A stretch of 64,000 nt of DNA from Mucilaginibacter sp. PPCGB 2223 (GCF_001705515.1 NZ_MDJS01000001.1:186001-250000); one strand, 5' to 3'. Shown: positions 24,239 to 33,277, numbered from the stretch's first letter. The notes: generated by a model not told the origin, from the sequence alone. Program-made: numbers and translations.

Positions 24239-26899
24239 ATGAGATATATTTTAACCCTGGTATGCTGTGCACTGATCACGGCAGGGAGCTTCGCGCAAAA
24301 AATTACCGGTACTGTATCCGATAGCACGGGTAAGGGGGTAGCGTTGGCTAACGTTACACTTAAAGGGCCCGGCAACCTGATTATTGCATACACATCGAGC
24401 AGCGATAAAGGCGTTTATAGCCTTGCCCTGCCGGCTGATGCACCTAAAACCGGTTTGAGTATAGAGGTGAGCTGTGTCGGTTTTAACAAAGCCAGCAAAG
24501 ATGTCACCACGTTTACCGCCCCGTATAATTTTAGGTTGAAGGCCAATAACGGCCAGTTGAAGGCCATTACCATCAAAAGCAGCAGGCCGCATTTAAAAGT
24601 AAACGGCGATACCATCGGCTACAAGGTGTCTGAGTTTAGCAACGCACAGGACAGGGTTATCGGCGATGTGCTCAAAAGGATGCCGGGCATCGATATCGAT
24701 AAGGCCGGCAAGATCAGCTACAACGGTAAAGCTATCTCCAACCTGTATATCGGCGGCGATAACCTGCTGGATGACAAGTACAATATCGCTACCAATAACA
24801 TTCCGCACGGCGTGGTCGATTCGGTGCAGGTGATGCAGAACCACCAACCGGTTAAAATGCTTAAAGATAAAGTGGTAAGCGATGATGTCGCACTAAATCT
24901 CACCATCAAAAAGGACGCCAAGATACAACTGGTGGGCCAGGAAACCGTTGGAGGAGGTTTACCCGGGAAGTATTACGAGGATCTGAACGCCATGATGTTC
25001 AAGGATAAATACAAGGCCATCAATTACCTGAAAGGAAACAATACCGGTAACGATGTGGCCGGCGACCTGGTATCGCATAATCTGGCCGATTATTTGAATA
25101 GGATAGATAACCAGGTGCCGAGTACGGTACTATCTTTAGGTACAGCCGGCGACCCCGACCTGCCGCGTAACCGTTACCTGTTCAACCAGTCGGGCATCAT
25201 TAACCTTAACAACCTGGTGAATGTGAAAAAGGATGTGCAGCTGCGGGCCAATATCTCGTACCTGCACGACAGGCAGGTGCAGGATTACCAAAAAAGCACC
25301 AGCATTTATTTGCCTAAAGATACCGTGCGGTACAGCGAAGTGCAGCACAACCGCCGTCAGCCCGATCTGTTCCACAGCCAGTTGTTGCTGAACGTTAACA
25401 AGGATAAATATTATCTCAATAACTCTTTAACGACCGATTACAGCCATAATACCAATTACAGCGATCTGAACACCAATGGGTCGGCGTACAACCAGGTATT
25501 TAGGGATAATACATTCAGCTTTGCCAACGAGTTTAACCTGATGAATACCTTTAAATCGAGCCGCATCATTGAGCTGTACTCATATATTAACCGCATAGAC
25601 GAGCCGGAAAACCGGGTGATCGGGTCGAACTTTGAGCCGAACATTTTTAACAAGAATGTGGCTTACAACCAGTTGCTGCAAAATGTCAACATCCCAACCT
25701 GGTTTACAAATAACTACGTGTCGTTCAAGTTCCCGGGCAATGTGCTCACCCAATCGTATAAAGCCGGGTTTAGCCTGCAATCGCAATCGCTGCAATCAGC
25801 GCTCACTACCGTCCAAACCAACAATACCGAAAAACTGGTGTCGGACAGTACCCGCAACGCGCTCGACTGGACCCGCCGTAAACTGTATGCCGAGGCCGAT
25901 TACGATATCCCCGGGCAAATATTAAAAGTGTCGGTAGCTTTACCGTTAACGCTGCAAAATCTCAATTACAGTGATCACCTGTTCGCGCTGGATAAATCGC
26001 TTACCAGGTTATATTTTAGCCCACGCGTAAACATCAAGTACCAGAGCGGTGTAGAAAACTATTTTACCCTCGGTTACAACTACCGCAGCGATATGGGCAG
26101 CATACAGGATATTTACGAAGGCGATATCCTTACCAATTACCGCTCGCTGTACGCCAATAATGCCGATTTGAGTGAGCGTAAAACCCATGCTGCTAACCTC
26201 GGGTTCAACTACCGCAAGGCCTTGACATTATTCTTCTTCGGTATCAACACCTCGTACGTTCACTCAACCTCGAACAATATTTCGTCGAGCATCATCAACA
26301 ACAATATCCAGGAAAGGGTAGTGCTGCCGTTCGAGAACTCAGTCGATTCGTATAGCGCCAGCGGCAATATCAGCAAGTATGTTTTTGCCCTGCGCACCAC
26401 GGTAAGTGCGGGGCTTGGTGTTCAGGCATCGCATTCCAACCAGCTTGTTAATGGTATTTTGTTGCCATACAATACCATATCCACCGCAGCAAACGCAGGT
26501 TTCGATACCAAGGTGAGCGAGCAGATCAACATCAGTTATAAGGCGCTTTATAACCAGGTGAACAGCCATTCATCGGTACAGGCCAACAGCTCTGTTTTAA
26601 AGCAGTTGCAACAGCAGGGATCGGTCAACTACAATCCTTCGAACAGGTTGTTCATCAAACTTTCGGGCGACCATTATATTACCCAACAAACCCAGGCCGC
26701 CGATCTGAGCTACTTCTTTGCGGATGCTACGGCCCGGTATAAGTTCAACAAGCCTAAGATCGATGTGGAGCTGAGCGCCAATAATTTGTTCGATACCAAA
26801 ACATACAGCGCCTTTTACCTTTCGGCAAATACTTTTACCTCGAATAGCTATACCATACCGGGCCGGTACTTCCTGGCGAAGGTTTTCTTTAACATCTGA
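24239..26899 (+). CDS. Outer-membrane beta-barrel protein with carboxypeptidase-like regulatory domain (TonB-receptor-like)
   Basis: 886 residues. Signal peptide (MRYILTLVCCALITAGSFAQ), then a CarboxypepD_reg-type domain at about 20-105 (ITGTVSDSTGKGVALANVTL). A plug-like region follows (VIGDVLKRMPGIDIDKAGKISYNGKAISNLYIGGDNL, in short blocks over about 140-180), then a barrel rich in aromatic beta strands ending in Phe (FLAKVFFNI). This architecture is the usual partner of GLPGLI proteins. Cargo is unknown; no SusD or TonB box can be assigned with certainty. It is co-transcribed with the GLPGLI gene. Confidence 0.87.
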   Translation: MRYILTLVCCALITAGSFAQKITGTVSDSTGKGVALANVTLKGPGNLIIAYTSSSDKGVYSLALPADAPKTGLSIEVSCVGFNKASKDVTTFTAPYNFRLKANNGQLKAITIKSSRPHLKVNGDTIGYKVSEFSNAQDRVIGDVLKRMPGIDIDKAGKISYNGKAISNLYIGGDNLLDDKYNIATNNIPHGVVDSVQVMQNHQPVKMLKDKVVSDDVALNLTIKKDAKIQLVGQETVGGGLPGKYYEDLNAMMFKDKYKAINYLKGNNTGNDVAGDLVSHNLADYLNRIDNQVPSTVLSLGTAGDPDLPRNRYLFNQSGIINLNNLVNVKKDVQLRANISYLHDRQVQDYQKSTSIYLPKDTVRYSEVQHNRRQPDLFHSQLLLNVNKDKYYLNNSLTTDYSHNTNYSDLNTNGSAYNQVFRDNTFSFANEFNLMNTFKSSRIIELYSYINRIDEPENRVIGSNFEPNIFNKNVAYNQLLQNVNIPTWFTNNYVSFKFPGNVLTQSYKAGFSLQSQSLQSALTTVQTNNTEKLVSDSTRNALDWTRRKLYAEADYDIPGQILKVSVALPLTLQNLNYSDHLFALDKSLTRLYFSPRVNIKYQSGVENYFTLGYNYRSDMGSIQDIYEGDILTNYRSLYANNADLSERKTHAANLGFNYRKALTLFFFGINTSYVHSTSNNISSSIINNNIQERVVLPFENSVDSYSASGNISKYVFALRTTVSAGLGVQASHSNQLVNGILLPYNTISTAANAGFDTKVSEQINISYKALYNQVNSHSSVQANSSVLKQLQQQGSVNYNPSNRLFIKLSGDHYITQQTQAADLSYFFADATARYKFNKPKIDVELSANNLFDTKTYSAFYLSANTFTSNSYTIPGRYFLAKVFFNI

Positions 26900-26952
26900 C
26901 AGTGAAAACAAAATGCATGGTTTTGTGCTTATTAGTTAAATAACACAAGGCC

Positions 26953-27249
26953 ATGCTTACAAAACATGCTAATCTGAAAATTTATGATGATGTTTCGGGG
27001 TCGGGTCACGAAATATCGGTAACCCCCTTGTTTTTACAAAACCGAGACGAACCCTGGGGGCCGAACGAGATATTCGATCTGGCCGAGCCTGCACGTTTAA
27101 CTGCAGGTATATGGCAAACCCGGCCCGAACCACTTGCACTGGGTAAGATAATTATTAACGATAAACGCGAGTGGCGCTTTGAAGGCGAATGCGAACTGAA
27201 CGAAAACGAGATCAGCGAAATAGCAGCTTTTGTACTCAATGGCAATTAA
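26953..27249 (+). CDS. Small acidic protein of unknown function
   Basis: 98 residues with no signal peptide or membrane segment. The middle has Pro/Trp-rich strands (NRDEPWGPNEIFDLAEP, TAGIWQTRPEPLALG), and the C-terminus has charged strands and helix (DKREWRFEGECELNENEISE). I do not recognise a family. It has its own space, 54 bp after the barrel gene and 64 bp before the second GYF_2-RDD gene, all on the plus strand. Base composition looks like its neighbours, so I think it is a real gene. Confidence 0.6.
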   Translation: MLTKHANLKIYDDVSGSGHEISVTPLFLQNRDEPWGPNEIFDLAEPARLTAGIWQTRPEPLALGKIIINDKREWRFEGECELNENEISEIAAFVLNGN

Positions 27250-27256
27250 AAAGCTT

Positions 27257-27303
27257 TGTAATACAGTATTAGGTTAAAAACCTTTACTTTTGCCTGTATT
27301 ACA
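27257..27303. promoter_or_regulatory. Nested inverted repeats around a -7 box before the second GYF_2-RDD gene
   Basis: TGTAATACAG (27257-27266) and CTGTATTACA (27294-27303) are perfect 10-bp inverted repeats. Between them lie AGGTTAAAAACCT (27271-27283) and TACTTTTG (27285-27292), a TAnnTTTG -7 box. It could be an operator enclosing the promoter. Confidence 0.6.
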
Positions 27304-27313
27304 TGGCGAATAA

Positions 27314-28003
27314 ATGAGCGAAGAGTATTTTATTTTAGAAAAAGGGCAAAAGTTAGGTCCGTTTACCGGTGAAGAATTATTGGACAGACCGCTTGAGCCC
27401 GACGATATGGTTTTATCGCCCGACGAAGCAGATTTTCAGCCGGCGCATAGCCTGGCCGAGTTTGATGATTATTTTAAAAGCGAAGGGATCTATTATCCTA
27501 CTATCGAAAATACACGGGGCTACCGTCTGCGTTTGCCTGCCTTTATACTCGACCTGATTATTGTGGTATTTGGTACTTCCATTTTAGGATCTGTTTTTTT
27601 GGGTAAGTATATGGCCCAACTGGAAACTATTTTCCCGATGAGCGCTATAGGCGACCAGGCCAAAATGCAGGCTATCTTCGCCAATCATTCAGCCGAGTTG
27701 CTTGCGGTGCAGCTCGTTTTTATTTTCGTGATGTTTATTTACCATGCCGTATGTGAGGCGAGCAGGATGAGGGGTTCGGTGGGCAAGTATATTTGCGGCC
27801 TTGCCGTCGTCGACGAATTAGGATACAGCATAACCTTTGGACAGGCGGCAGGACGTAACGCCGGTAAATTAACCTACGAGCTGCTTTCGTTTTTCATGGG
27901 TTTTTTGGCCTATATATTGCTGCTAAGCATTCCCTTTACCCAAATGCACCAGGCCCTGCACGATAAGATGGCAGGCTGCTATGTCGTTAAGAAGAACAGG
28001 TAA
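27314..28003 (+). CDS. GYF_2-RDD membrane protein (second of two)
   Basis: 229 residues. GYF_2-type N-terminus (YFILEKGQKLGPFTGEELL, about 5-23) and an RDD domain (YRLRLPAFILDLIIVVFGTS, then FIFVMFIYHAVCEASRMRGSVGKYI and MHQALHDKMAGCYVV). The same order is seen at 22548-23156, with different loops, so these are diverged paralogues rather than a recent duplication. A four-codon frame (ATG at 27303) ends in a TGA that overlaps this gene's ATG. The gene converges on the next one with a 10-bp gap. Confidence 0.88.
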   Translation: MSEEYFILEKGQKLGPFTGEELLDRPLEPDDMVLSPDEADFQPAHSLAEFDDYFKSEGIYYPTIENTRGYRLRLPAFILDLIIVVFGTSILGSVFLGKYMAQLETIFPMSAIGDQAKMQAIFANHSAELLAVQLVFIFVMFIYHAVCEASRMRGSVGKYICGLAVVDELGYSITFGQAAGRNAGKLTYELLSFFMGFLAYILLLSIPFTQMHQALHDKMAGCYVVKKNR

Positions 28004-28013
28004 GACCCGCCGG

Positions 28014-29564
28014 TTATTTTTTATTCAGCTTAAATCCTGCGGAAAACAAAAATTCATTGCGGCCTGTGTTGTAGCCTCCCAGCGGAGAAGTTACAGGTAC
28101 CAGGCTCATAAAATAGCTATAATCGGCTTCGAATAAAAAACGCCCTCGCTGCAAGCCAATGCCTGCCGAAAGCCCCATGATGAGCCCTTTATTATAGCTT
28201 GTGGTATTAATATTCTGCCGAACAGTATTGTAGTAGGCCGTATCTTTTTGTAGTGGCCCGGTGTAGAATGTGCTGTTGCCGTTTGATTGCTGCACCGGGA
28301 TACTTAAAACTGTGCCGGCCTTTACATTGAAGCTGGAAGCAGGTTTAAAAAACACATTTACCGGGATATCCAAAAAGTAAAGCTTTCGCGAATCACTGAT
28401 GTATAGCGTTTGCAATGTATCTTTCTTACTGTCGTTTTTATGAGTATATGTTCCCGATAGGTTTCGCGGTGTCAACGCCCGCAGACCGATACTCGCGCCC
28501 CAATGATCGGAAAAACTAAACACGCCTGTGAGACCAAAGTACAGGTCGACAGGCAGATGGCCATAGAAATTTATATTCTGGTTGCGGGATGTGAAGCTGC
28601 CCGACGGATTAAACCCTGCCGAGAAATACCAGTCGCATTTGATCGGCGGGTCATCGTCGGCGATGTCCGGTGTATTGAAAAGCCCGGTAAGCGAAGGTGG
28701 CAACGCCGTTGCACGATAGAGAATTGGAGTGAAACCAGCCTGTGCGGCCTGCTCCAATGTATTGTAACGCTCAGTAGCATCGTTCCGGGCAATTGTGAGA
28801 TTTGTTAGCGTGTTGTTGGCCAATGTTTTGCCCGAAAATCCGGCGCCGGCGCTACTTTTGACGCTACTTCTGTTTGCGTGATGGCGGCCGCCTTTAATAT
28901 TAACCAATAAACCGCCCGGGTTATGCTCTTGTGTGCTATGCTGTTTTTTATGAACGCCCGGGCCTGCTTGCCCGTTACGGATGCGGGAGTTTATATTACC
29001 TGCAAGGTTATCCCGGCTCATATGATTACCTGCGTTGTAATAATGTTTGCCCCGGCTTTGTTCGCTAAGCCCTGCGTGATCGTTAGTCTTTGCTGCATCT
29101 GCATGTGCAAAAACACGGGTACCCGTTCTTCCCGTTAATAACCGGTTGCCTGTATTATCGTTAATGGGAGCCAGTGCTGCCGTAGCGTTGATTGTTGCCA
29201 TAGCTGTATTTGCCGAATCGGCCGAAAGGCGCTGCGATGAAGGATGGTTGGCATAGTTGTTATCGTTATGTTTAATGGTTTTGACAGCTTTCTGGCTATG
29301 GTGGTCGTTGCTGGCATCGCTCTTCAATATAAAATAACCGAGTGTCGCAACGACCGTTATAGCTAATACCAGGGAAAATACCTTGATACCCACGGATGCC
29401 GGCAGGCCTGAAGCGCCGGAGCTACCCGTTGCGCCGGGCGTATTTACAGGCATTTGCATATCAAGCATGGCTTTCATATTGGCCCAGTCTTGTTGCACGT
29501 CATCGTCAATACGAAGCTGGTTGCGTTTATGCCGCAGCATCCAGTGTATCTTATTATCTTTCAT
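28014..29564 (-). CDS. Inner-membrane-anchored protein with C-terminal outer-membrane-barrel-like domain, coupled to an ECF sigma factor
   Basis: 516 residues in three parts. The first 50 residues are cytoplasmic, hydrophilic and charged (HWMLRHKRNQLRIDDDVQQDWANM). A single membrane segment lies near 57-78 (VFSLVLAITVVATLGYFIL). A 200-residue Asn/His/Ser/Gly-rich linker follows, then about 220 residues with repeated beta strands, ending in FLFSAGFKLNKK like PorT/outer-membrane-beta-barrel proteins. Its ATG overlaps the sigma-factor stop by 4 bp. Position and topology suggest an anti-sigma-like regulator, but I see no zinc motif or FecR domain. A barrel domain on an inner-membrane anchor is unusual. 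Confidence 0.75.
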   Translation of the reverse strand: MKDNKIHWMLRHKRNQLRIDDDVQQDWANMKAMLDMQMPVNTPGATGSSGASGLPASVGIKVFSLVLAITVVATLGYFILKSDASNDHHSQKAVKTIKHNDNNYANHPSSQRLSADSANTAMATINATAALAPINDNTGNRLLTGRTGTRVFAHADAAKTNDHAGLSEQSRGKHYYNAGNHMSRDNLAGNINSRIRNGQAGPGVHKKQHSTQEHNPGGLLVNIKGGRHHANRSSVKSSAGAGFSGKTLANNTLTNLTIARNDATERYNTLEQAAQAGFTPILYRATALPPSLTGLFNTPDIADDDPPIKCDWYFSAGFNPSGSFTSRNQNINFYGHLPVDLYFGLTGVFSFSDHWGASIGLRALTPRNLSGTYTHKNDSKKDTLQTLYISDSRKLYFLDIPVNVFFKPASSFNVKAGTVLSIPVQQSNGNSTFYTGPLQKDTAYYNTVRQNINTTSYNKGLIMGLSAGIGLQRGRFLFEADYSYFMSLVPVTSPLGGYNTGRNEFLFSAGFKLNKK

Positions 29565-30142
29565 TTTGCCTGGCTACTCCTTTCTATTGCTGCGGTACCC
29601 TGGTGCATTTCGAGCATTTCCCTGAGTTTTCGCTTCGCTTCGGCCAAATGCCAGCGCGATGTACCTTCGCTTATATTTAATTGTTCACTGATCTCTTTAT
29701 GCGTAAAACCATCAATGACTGATAAATTGAATACCGTTTGCGTAGCGAACGGCAATTTGCGGATGAGAAAGAGAATGTCCTCAAAATATAATTTATCCAG
29801 AACCGATGGCGGTAAGGGCATATCTTCCTGATCCTGCAGATACGGACTGAGGGTGCCGAACTTTAACTCCTTGCGGCAAAGATCGATCGACGAATAGATC
29901 ATGATCTTTCTGATCCAGCCACCCAGTTCGCCCTTTTCTGCGTCAAAATTCTTTATCGACTGAAATACCTTTAAAAAACCCGTGTTAAAAGCCTCCTTAG
30001 CTAAATCCTTATCCGGCACATAGCTATAGCACACACGTAACATATCGGCATAAAATAGCTTGTACAAGGCCTCCTGGGCCGTGCGATCATTATTTGCACA
30101 TCGTACTACCAGTTCGCGCGACTGTTTTTTAGATAGATTCAT
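29561..30142 (-). CDS. ECF-type RNA polymerase sigma factor
   Basis: 193 residues. Region 2 covers about 20-90 (EALYKLFYADMLRVCYSYV, LAKEAFNTGFLKVFQSIKNFD). Region 4 covers about 130-180, with the helix-turn-helix GFTHKEISEQLNISEGTSRWHLAEAKRKL. There is no region 1 or 3, typical of Bacteroidota ECF factors. It is transcribed first, and the membrane/barrel protein follows by translational coupling, so that protein is the probable regulator of its activity. Target promoters are unknown; none could be inferred by matching in this window. Confidence 0.92.
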   Translation of the reverse strand: MNLSKKQSRELVVRCANNDRTAQEALYKLFYADMLRVCYSYVPDKDLAKEAFNTGFLKVFQSIKNFDAEKGELGGWIRKIMIYSSIDLCRKELKFGTLSPYLQDQEDMPLPPSVLDKLYFEDILFLIRKLPFATQTVFNLSVIDGFTHKEISEQLNISEGTSRWHLAEAKRKLREMLEMHQGTAAIERSSQAK

Positions 30143-30273
30143 TCGGAAAAGAGCATATTGAAATGCCCGAAAACAACTCTTCGCAGCCCGGCCGCGAAAC
30201 GTTGGGTCAAAATAAAAATATTTTTTTGCCCGACAGCCGGTATTCCAAAACTACATCATATCACAAAGTGCAT

Positions 30274-31029
30274 CTATCTTAAAAAATGTAACGGTGTTAT
30301 CAGTATTCCGCTGGTATATGGCCAGTTGATGGTAATATCGGTGGCAGTAACGGTTATACTGCCGTTATAGGTTATTCCGCCCATATGAACAGTTAGCGCG
30401 TATACGCCCGGTACCATGTACGGATGATCTTTGTTTTGCCAGAAACGTATGAGCGGTGTTGCAAGGCTGCTGTTACCGGCTATACAATCTATCTGAGATG
30501 GCTGGATCACATCTATAAAATTAATATTGAAATTATTGGATGCATCAAGGCCATAAGTGAAGTTAATGATGCTATTGCTACATGTGTATTTATTGCTGGT
30601 TACCCCGGTAAATGTGAGGTAAGTAGTATCGGTTACCTTACTCTTATAATAGTTTGCAAGCAGCGTAATCTGATCGCCCGCAAGGGAGAGGTTCGGATTG
30701 GCCGCATCGTTGGTGACGACGATATAATGGCCAAACGTCTCACCATCGCTTAAGGTAACAATTACCAGGTACGAACCCGATTTGTTGAAACTAAGCAAAG
30801 CATGGCTGCCCGACGGATGAATAACCTCCGAACCTGATGGTGTTACGCGCCAGGTTATATTATCGGATGCACTGGCATTCATAAGTTCGAGCGAATCGGT
30901 CTGGCCAATCTTGATGACAGAGCTACTGGCAATCAGCTGTTTTTCCTGTGGAGATGATTTCTGACAGGCATTTAACGCCAATAAAAGTGCGAAGAAGACA
31001 GTGGTGTAGAAAAAGGTTTTCATATTCAT
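30274..31029 (-). CDS. Lipoprotein with PKD/Ig-like beta domains
   Basis: 251 residues. Lipoprotein signal with FFALLLALNACQKSS, acylated Cys at about residue 22. ATG at 31023 (Met3) is an alternative start. The mature part begins with an Ig/PKD-like strand pattern (DNITWRVTPSGSEVIHPSG, GSYLVIVTLSDGETFGHYIVV, near 57-105) and continues with more beta structure. No catalytic motif is recognised. It precedes the ECF sigma gene on the same strand with a 131-bp gap, so co-transcription is possible but not required. It is probably exposed on the outer membrane or cell surface. Confidence 0.7.
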   Translation of the reverse strand: MNMKTFFYTTVFFALLLALNACQKSSPQEKQLIASSSVIKIGQTDSLELMNASASDNITWRVTPSGSEVIHPSGSHALLSFNKSGSYLVIVTLSDGETFGHYIVVTNDAANPNLSLAGDQITLLANYYKSKVTDTTYLTFTGVTSNKYTCSNSIINFTYGLDASNNFNINFIDVIQPSQIDCIAGNSSLATPLIRFWQNKDHPYMVPGVYALTVHMGGITYNGSITVTATDITINWPYTSGILITPLHFLR

Positions 31030-31167
31030 GGTGATAAGTTGTTACCGTTTTATACATCATCGCTGCCCACGGTTGGATCGTTGGGTACGCCCGGAGATAT
31101 TTTTACAACTAATCTTCCGACGACTTTAATAATTGTTCGCCCTTTAGGGGGTTAAGGGGCTTTTATT

Positions 31168-31175
31168 TACCTTTG
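31168..31175 (+). promoter_or_regulatory. -7 box immediately before ispG
   Basis: TACCTTTG fully matches TAnnTTTG and ends 4 bp before the ispG ATG. The transcript would be nearly leaderless. No TTG is found at normal distance. Confidence 0.5.
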
Positions 31176-31179
31176 CATT

Positions 31180-33216
31180 ATGGATGCTGAAGCGATAAAA
31201 ACCCTGAGGGGCCGTTACTGTAACTCATTAACCGGATATTCGCGGTTTAAAACGCGGGAAGTATTTATCGGCGATGTGCCTATGGGGGGCGATAACCCTA
31301 TCCGCATACAAAGCATGACCACCACCAATACCTTAGATACGATAGGTACCGTGGAGCAAAGTATCCGTATGATAGAGGCCGGCTGTGAATATGTGCGTAT
31401 TACCGCCCCGAGTATAAAAGAAGCACAAAACCTGGCTGATATTAAGAAAGAGCTGCGCGCCCGCGGTTACAATACCCCCTTGGTTGCCGATATCCATTTT
31501 ACACCCAATGCTGCCGAAGTTGCCGCACGGATAGTGGAAAAAGTGCGGGTTAACCCGGGTAACTATGCCGATAAAAAGAAATTTGATCAGCTCACTTATA
31601 CACCGTCAGAATACCAGGCCGAGCTCGACCGGATCTATAAAAAATTTGCGCCGCTGGTAGCTGTTTGTAAAGAGTATGGTACGGCTATGCGTATAGGCAC
31701 CAATCACGGTTCGCTGAGCGACAGGATCATGAGCCAGTATGGCGATACACCACGCGGAATGGTCGAATCGGCAATGGAGTTTATCCGCATGTGCGAGGAT
31801 ATGAATTACTATAACCTGGTGATCTCGATGAAATCGAGCAACCCGCAGGTGATGGTGCAGGCTTACCGTATGCTGGTAGAAACCATGGTTGCCGAAGGGA
31901 TGAACTACCCGTTGCATTTAGGTGTTACCGAAGCCGGCGACGGTGAGGACGGGCGCATCAAATCGGCCGTAGGGATTGGCACTTTGCTCGAAGACGGCCT
32001 GGGCGATACCGTCCGCGTATCGCTAACCGAAGAGCCTGAATATGAAATACCCGTAGCCCAGGCATTGGTTAACCGATATGTGGAGAGAAGTGAAAGTTCA
32101 AAAGTCAAAGTTCAAAACAGTCCCGGCTTAGAACTCACAACTGACAACTCACAACTGACAACTCACTCTCCATACGAATACAAAAAACGCGAAACTTACG
32201 AAGCCAATGCCTTTATAGGCGGGCACATGGTGCCCAGGGTAGTGGTCGACCTTTCGGCCGCTAATTTAAAAGACCCTGCCGTGCTTAACGATGCCGGCTA
32301 CTTGTACAATGCCTTGCTGGATAAATACAATATGGCCGAACAGTCGGTCGATTTTGTTTACCTGGCCGATGAATTGCCATCGTTCAGCTTCCCGGGTAAC
32401 CTTAAGCAGTTATACAATTATCATACCTGGCAAAAGCTGAACAATAAAACCAATTGCCACCCGGTTTATAGTTTAACCGGGTATGTTACAGCCACAGAGC
32501 GCGACTATGCGCTGAACCTGGTTTATGTAAAAGCAGGTGATATTGACGGCGACGATTTTGCTTCGCTTTCGCTGGATAAAACATTGGTTTTTGTATTGGA
32601 GACCGATGCTAAAAATGGCATGCAGGATGAGCGTTTTTTCTTTTTTAAGATGGAAGAGCTGGGGCTGGATGTTCCGGTAATTATCAAACGCAGCTACCCG
32701 GCCGGCGATTTTGACCTGGACAAAGCCGGCGACATCACCAGCGCCGACGAACCGTACTCAAAGTTGCAACTTTTTGCCGCTACCGATATGGGCGCTTTAC
32801 TGGTCGACGGTTTTGGCGATGGCATCTGGATACATGCACCTGCCATCCCAGCAAAAATCATTACTTCAACAGCGTTCGGCATTTTGCAGGCCACACGTTC
32901 GCGCATATCAAAAACCGAATATATATCGTGCCCGAGTTGCGGCCGTACCCTGTTCGATCTGCAGGAAACCACGCAGATGATCCGCAGCCGCACATCGCAT
33001 TTGAAAGGTTTAAAGATTGGCATTATGGGTTGCATTGTTAATGGCCCGGGCGAAATGGCCGATGCAGATTATGGTTATGTGGGTGCGGGCCCGGATAAAA
33101 TTACCCTTTACCGCGGCAAAGAAGTGGTAGAGAAGAATGTGAGCGCTGCCAATGCGCTGGATCACCTGATCGATATCATCAAAACCGACGGTAACTGGAT
33201 AGAGCCGGCCGTATAA
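31180..33216 (+). CDS. ispG: 4-hydroxy-3-methylbut-2-enyl-diphosphate synthase, long (three-domain) form
   Basis: 678 residues. This Fe-S enzyme makes HMBPP from MEcPP in the MEP isoprenoid pathway. Short bacterial forms have about 370 residues. This is the long type with an inserted domain, as in plants, Chlamydia and Bacteroidota. The N-terminal barrel (TREVFIGDVPMGGDNPIRIQSM, read in blocks, near 27-48) and HLGVTEAGDGEDGRIKSA are present. The C-terminal cluster site is SCPSCGRTLFDLQ plus GCIVNGPGEMADADYGYVG. Residues about 303-332 are encoded by an intergenic-type tandem repeat inserted in frame, directly before the extra domain. The -7 box is only 4 bp from the ATG. Confidence 0.93.
   Translation: MDAEAIKTLRGRYCNSLTGYSRFKTREVFIGDVPMGGDNPIRIQSMTTTNTLDTIGTVEQSIRMIEAGCEYVRITAPSIKEAQNLADIKKELRARGYNTPLVADIHFTPNAAEVAARIVEKVRVNPGNYADKKKFDQLTYTPSEYQAELDRIYKKFAPLVAVCKEYGTAMRIGTNHGSLSDRIMSQYGDTPRGMVESAMEFIRMCEDMNYYNLVISMKSSNPQVMVQAYRMLVETMVAEGMNYPLHLGVTEAGDGEDGRIKSAVGIGTLLEDGLGDTVRVSLTEEPEYEIPVAQALVNRYVERSESSKVKVQNSPGLELTTDNSQLTTHSPYEYKKRETYEANAFIGGHMVPRVVVDLSAANLKDPAVLNDAGYLYNALLDKYNMAEQSVDFVYLADELPSFSFPGNLKQLYNYHTWQKLNNKTNCHPVYSLTGYVTATERDYALNLVYVKAGDIDGDDFASLSLDKTLVFVLETDAKNGMQDERFFFFKMEELGLDVPVIIKRSYPAGDFDLDKAGDITSADEPYSKLQLFAATDMGALLVDGFGDGIWIHAPAIPAKIITSTAFGILQATRSRISKTEYISCPSCGRTLFDLQETTQMIRSRTSHLKGLKIGIMGCIVNGPGEMADADYGYVGAGPDKITLYRGKEVVEKNVSAANALDHLIDIIKTDGNWIEPAV
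32088..32172 (+). repeat. Intergenic-type repeat inserted in frame within ispG
   Basis: It begins with two AGTTCAAAA units around AGTCAA, followed by 14-bp unit AACTGACAACTCAC in tandem. It encodes a Ser/Lys/Thr-rich loop (SSKVKVQ, then LTTDNSQLTTHS). This wording is typical of noncoding repeats in this group, not of IspG. Confidence 0.75.
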
Positions 33217-33218
33217 AA

Positions 33219-33247
33219 AAATCCCCGGCATGGCAATGCACGGGGAT
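33219..33247 (-). terminator. Hairpin between ispG and the small secreted protein gene
   Basis: ATCCCC / GGGGAT stem with a pairing-rich loop (GGCAT...ATGC) and a run of seven Ts on the minus strand. It lies 30 bp past the stop at 33278. It may also slow plus-strand read-through from ispG. Confidence 0.65.
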
Positions 33248-33277
33248 GTTCAACTTAACAAGCATGTTTTGACTTCA

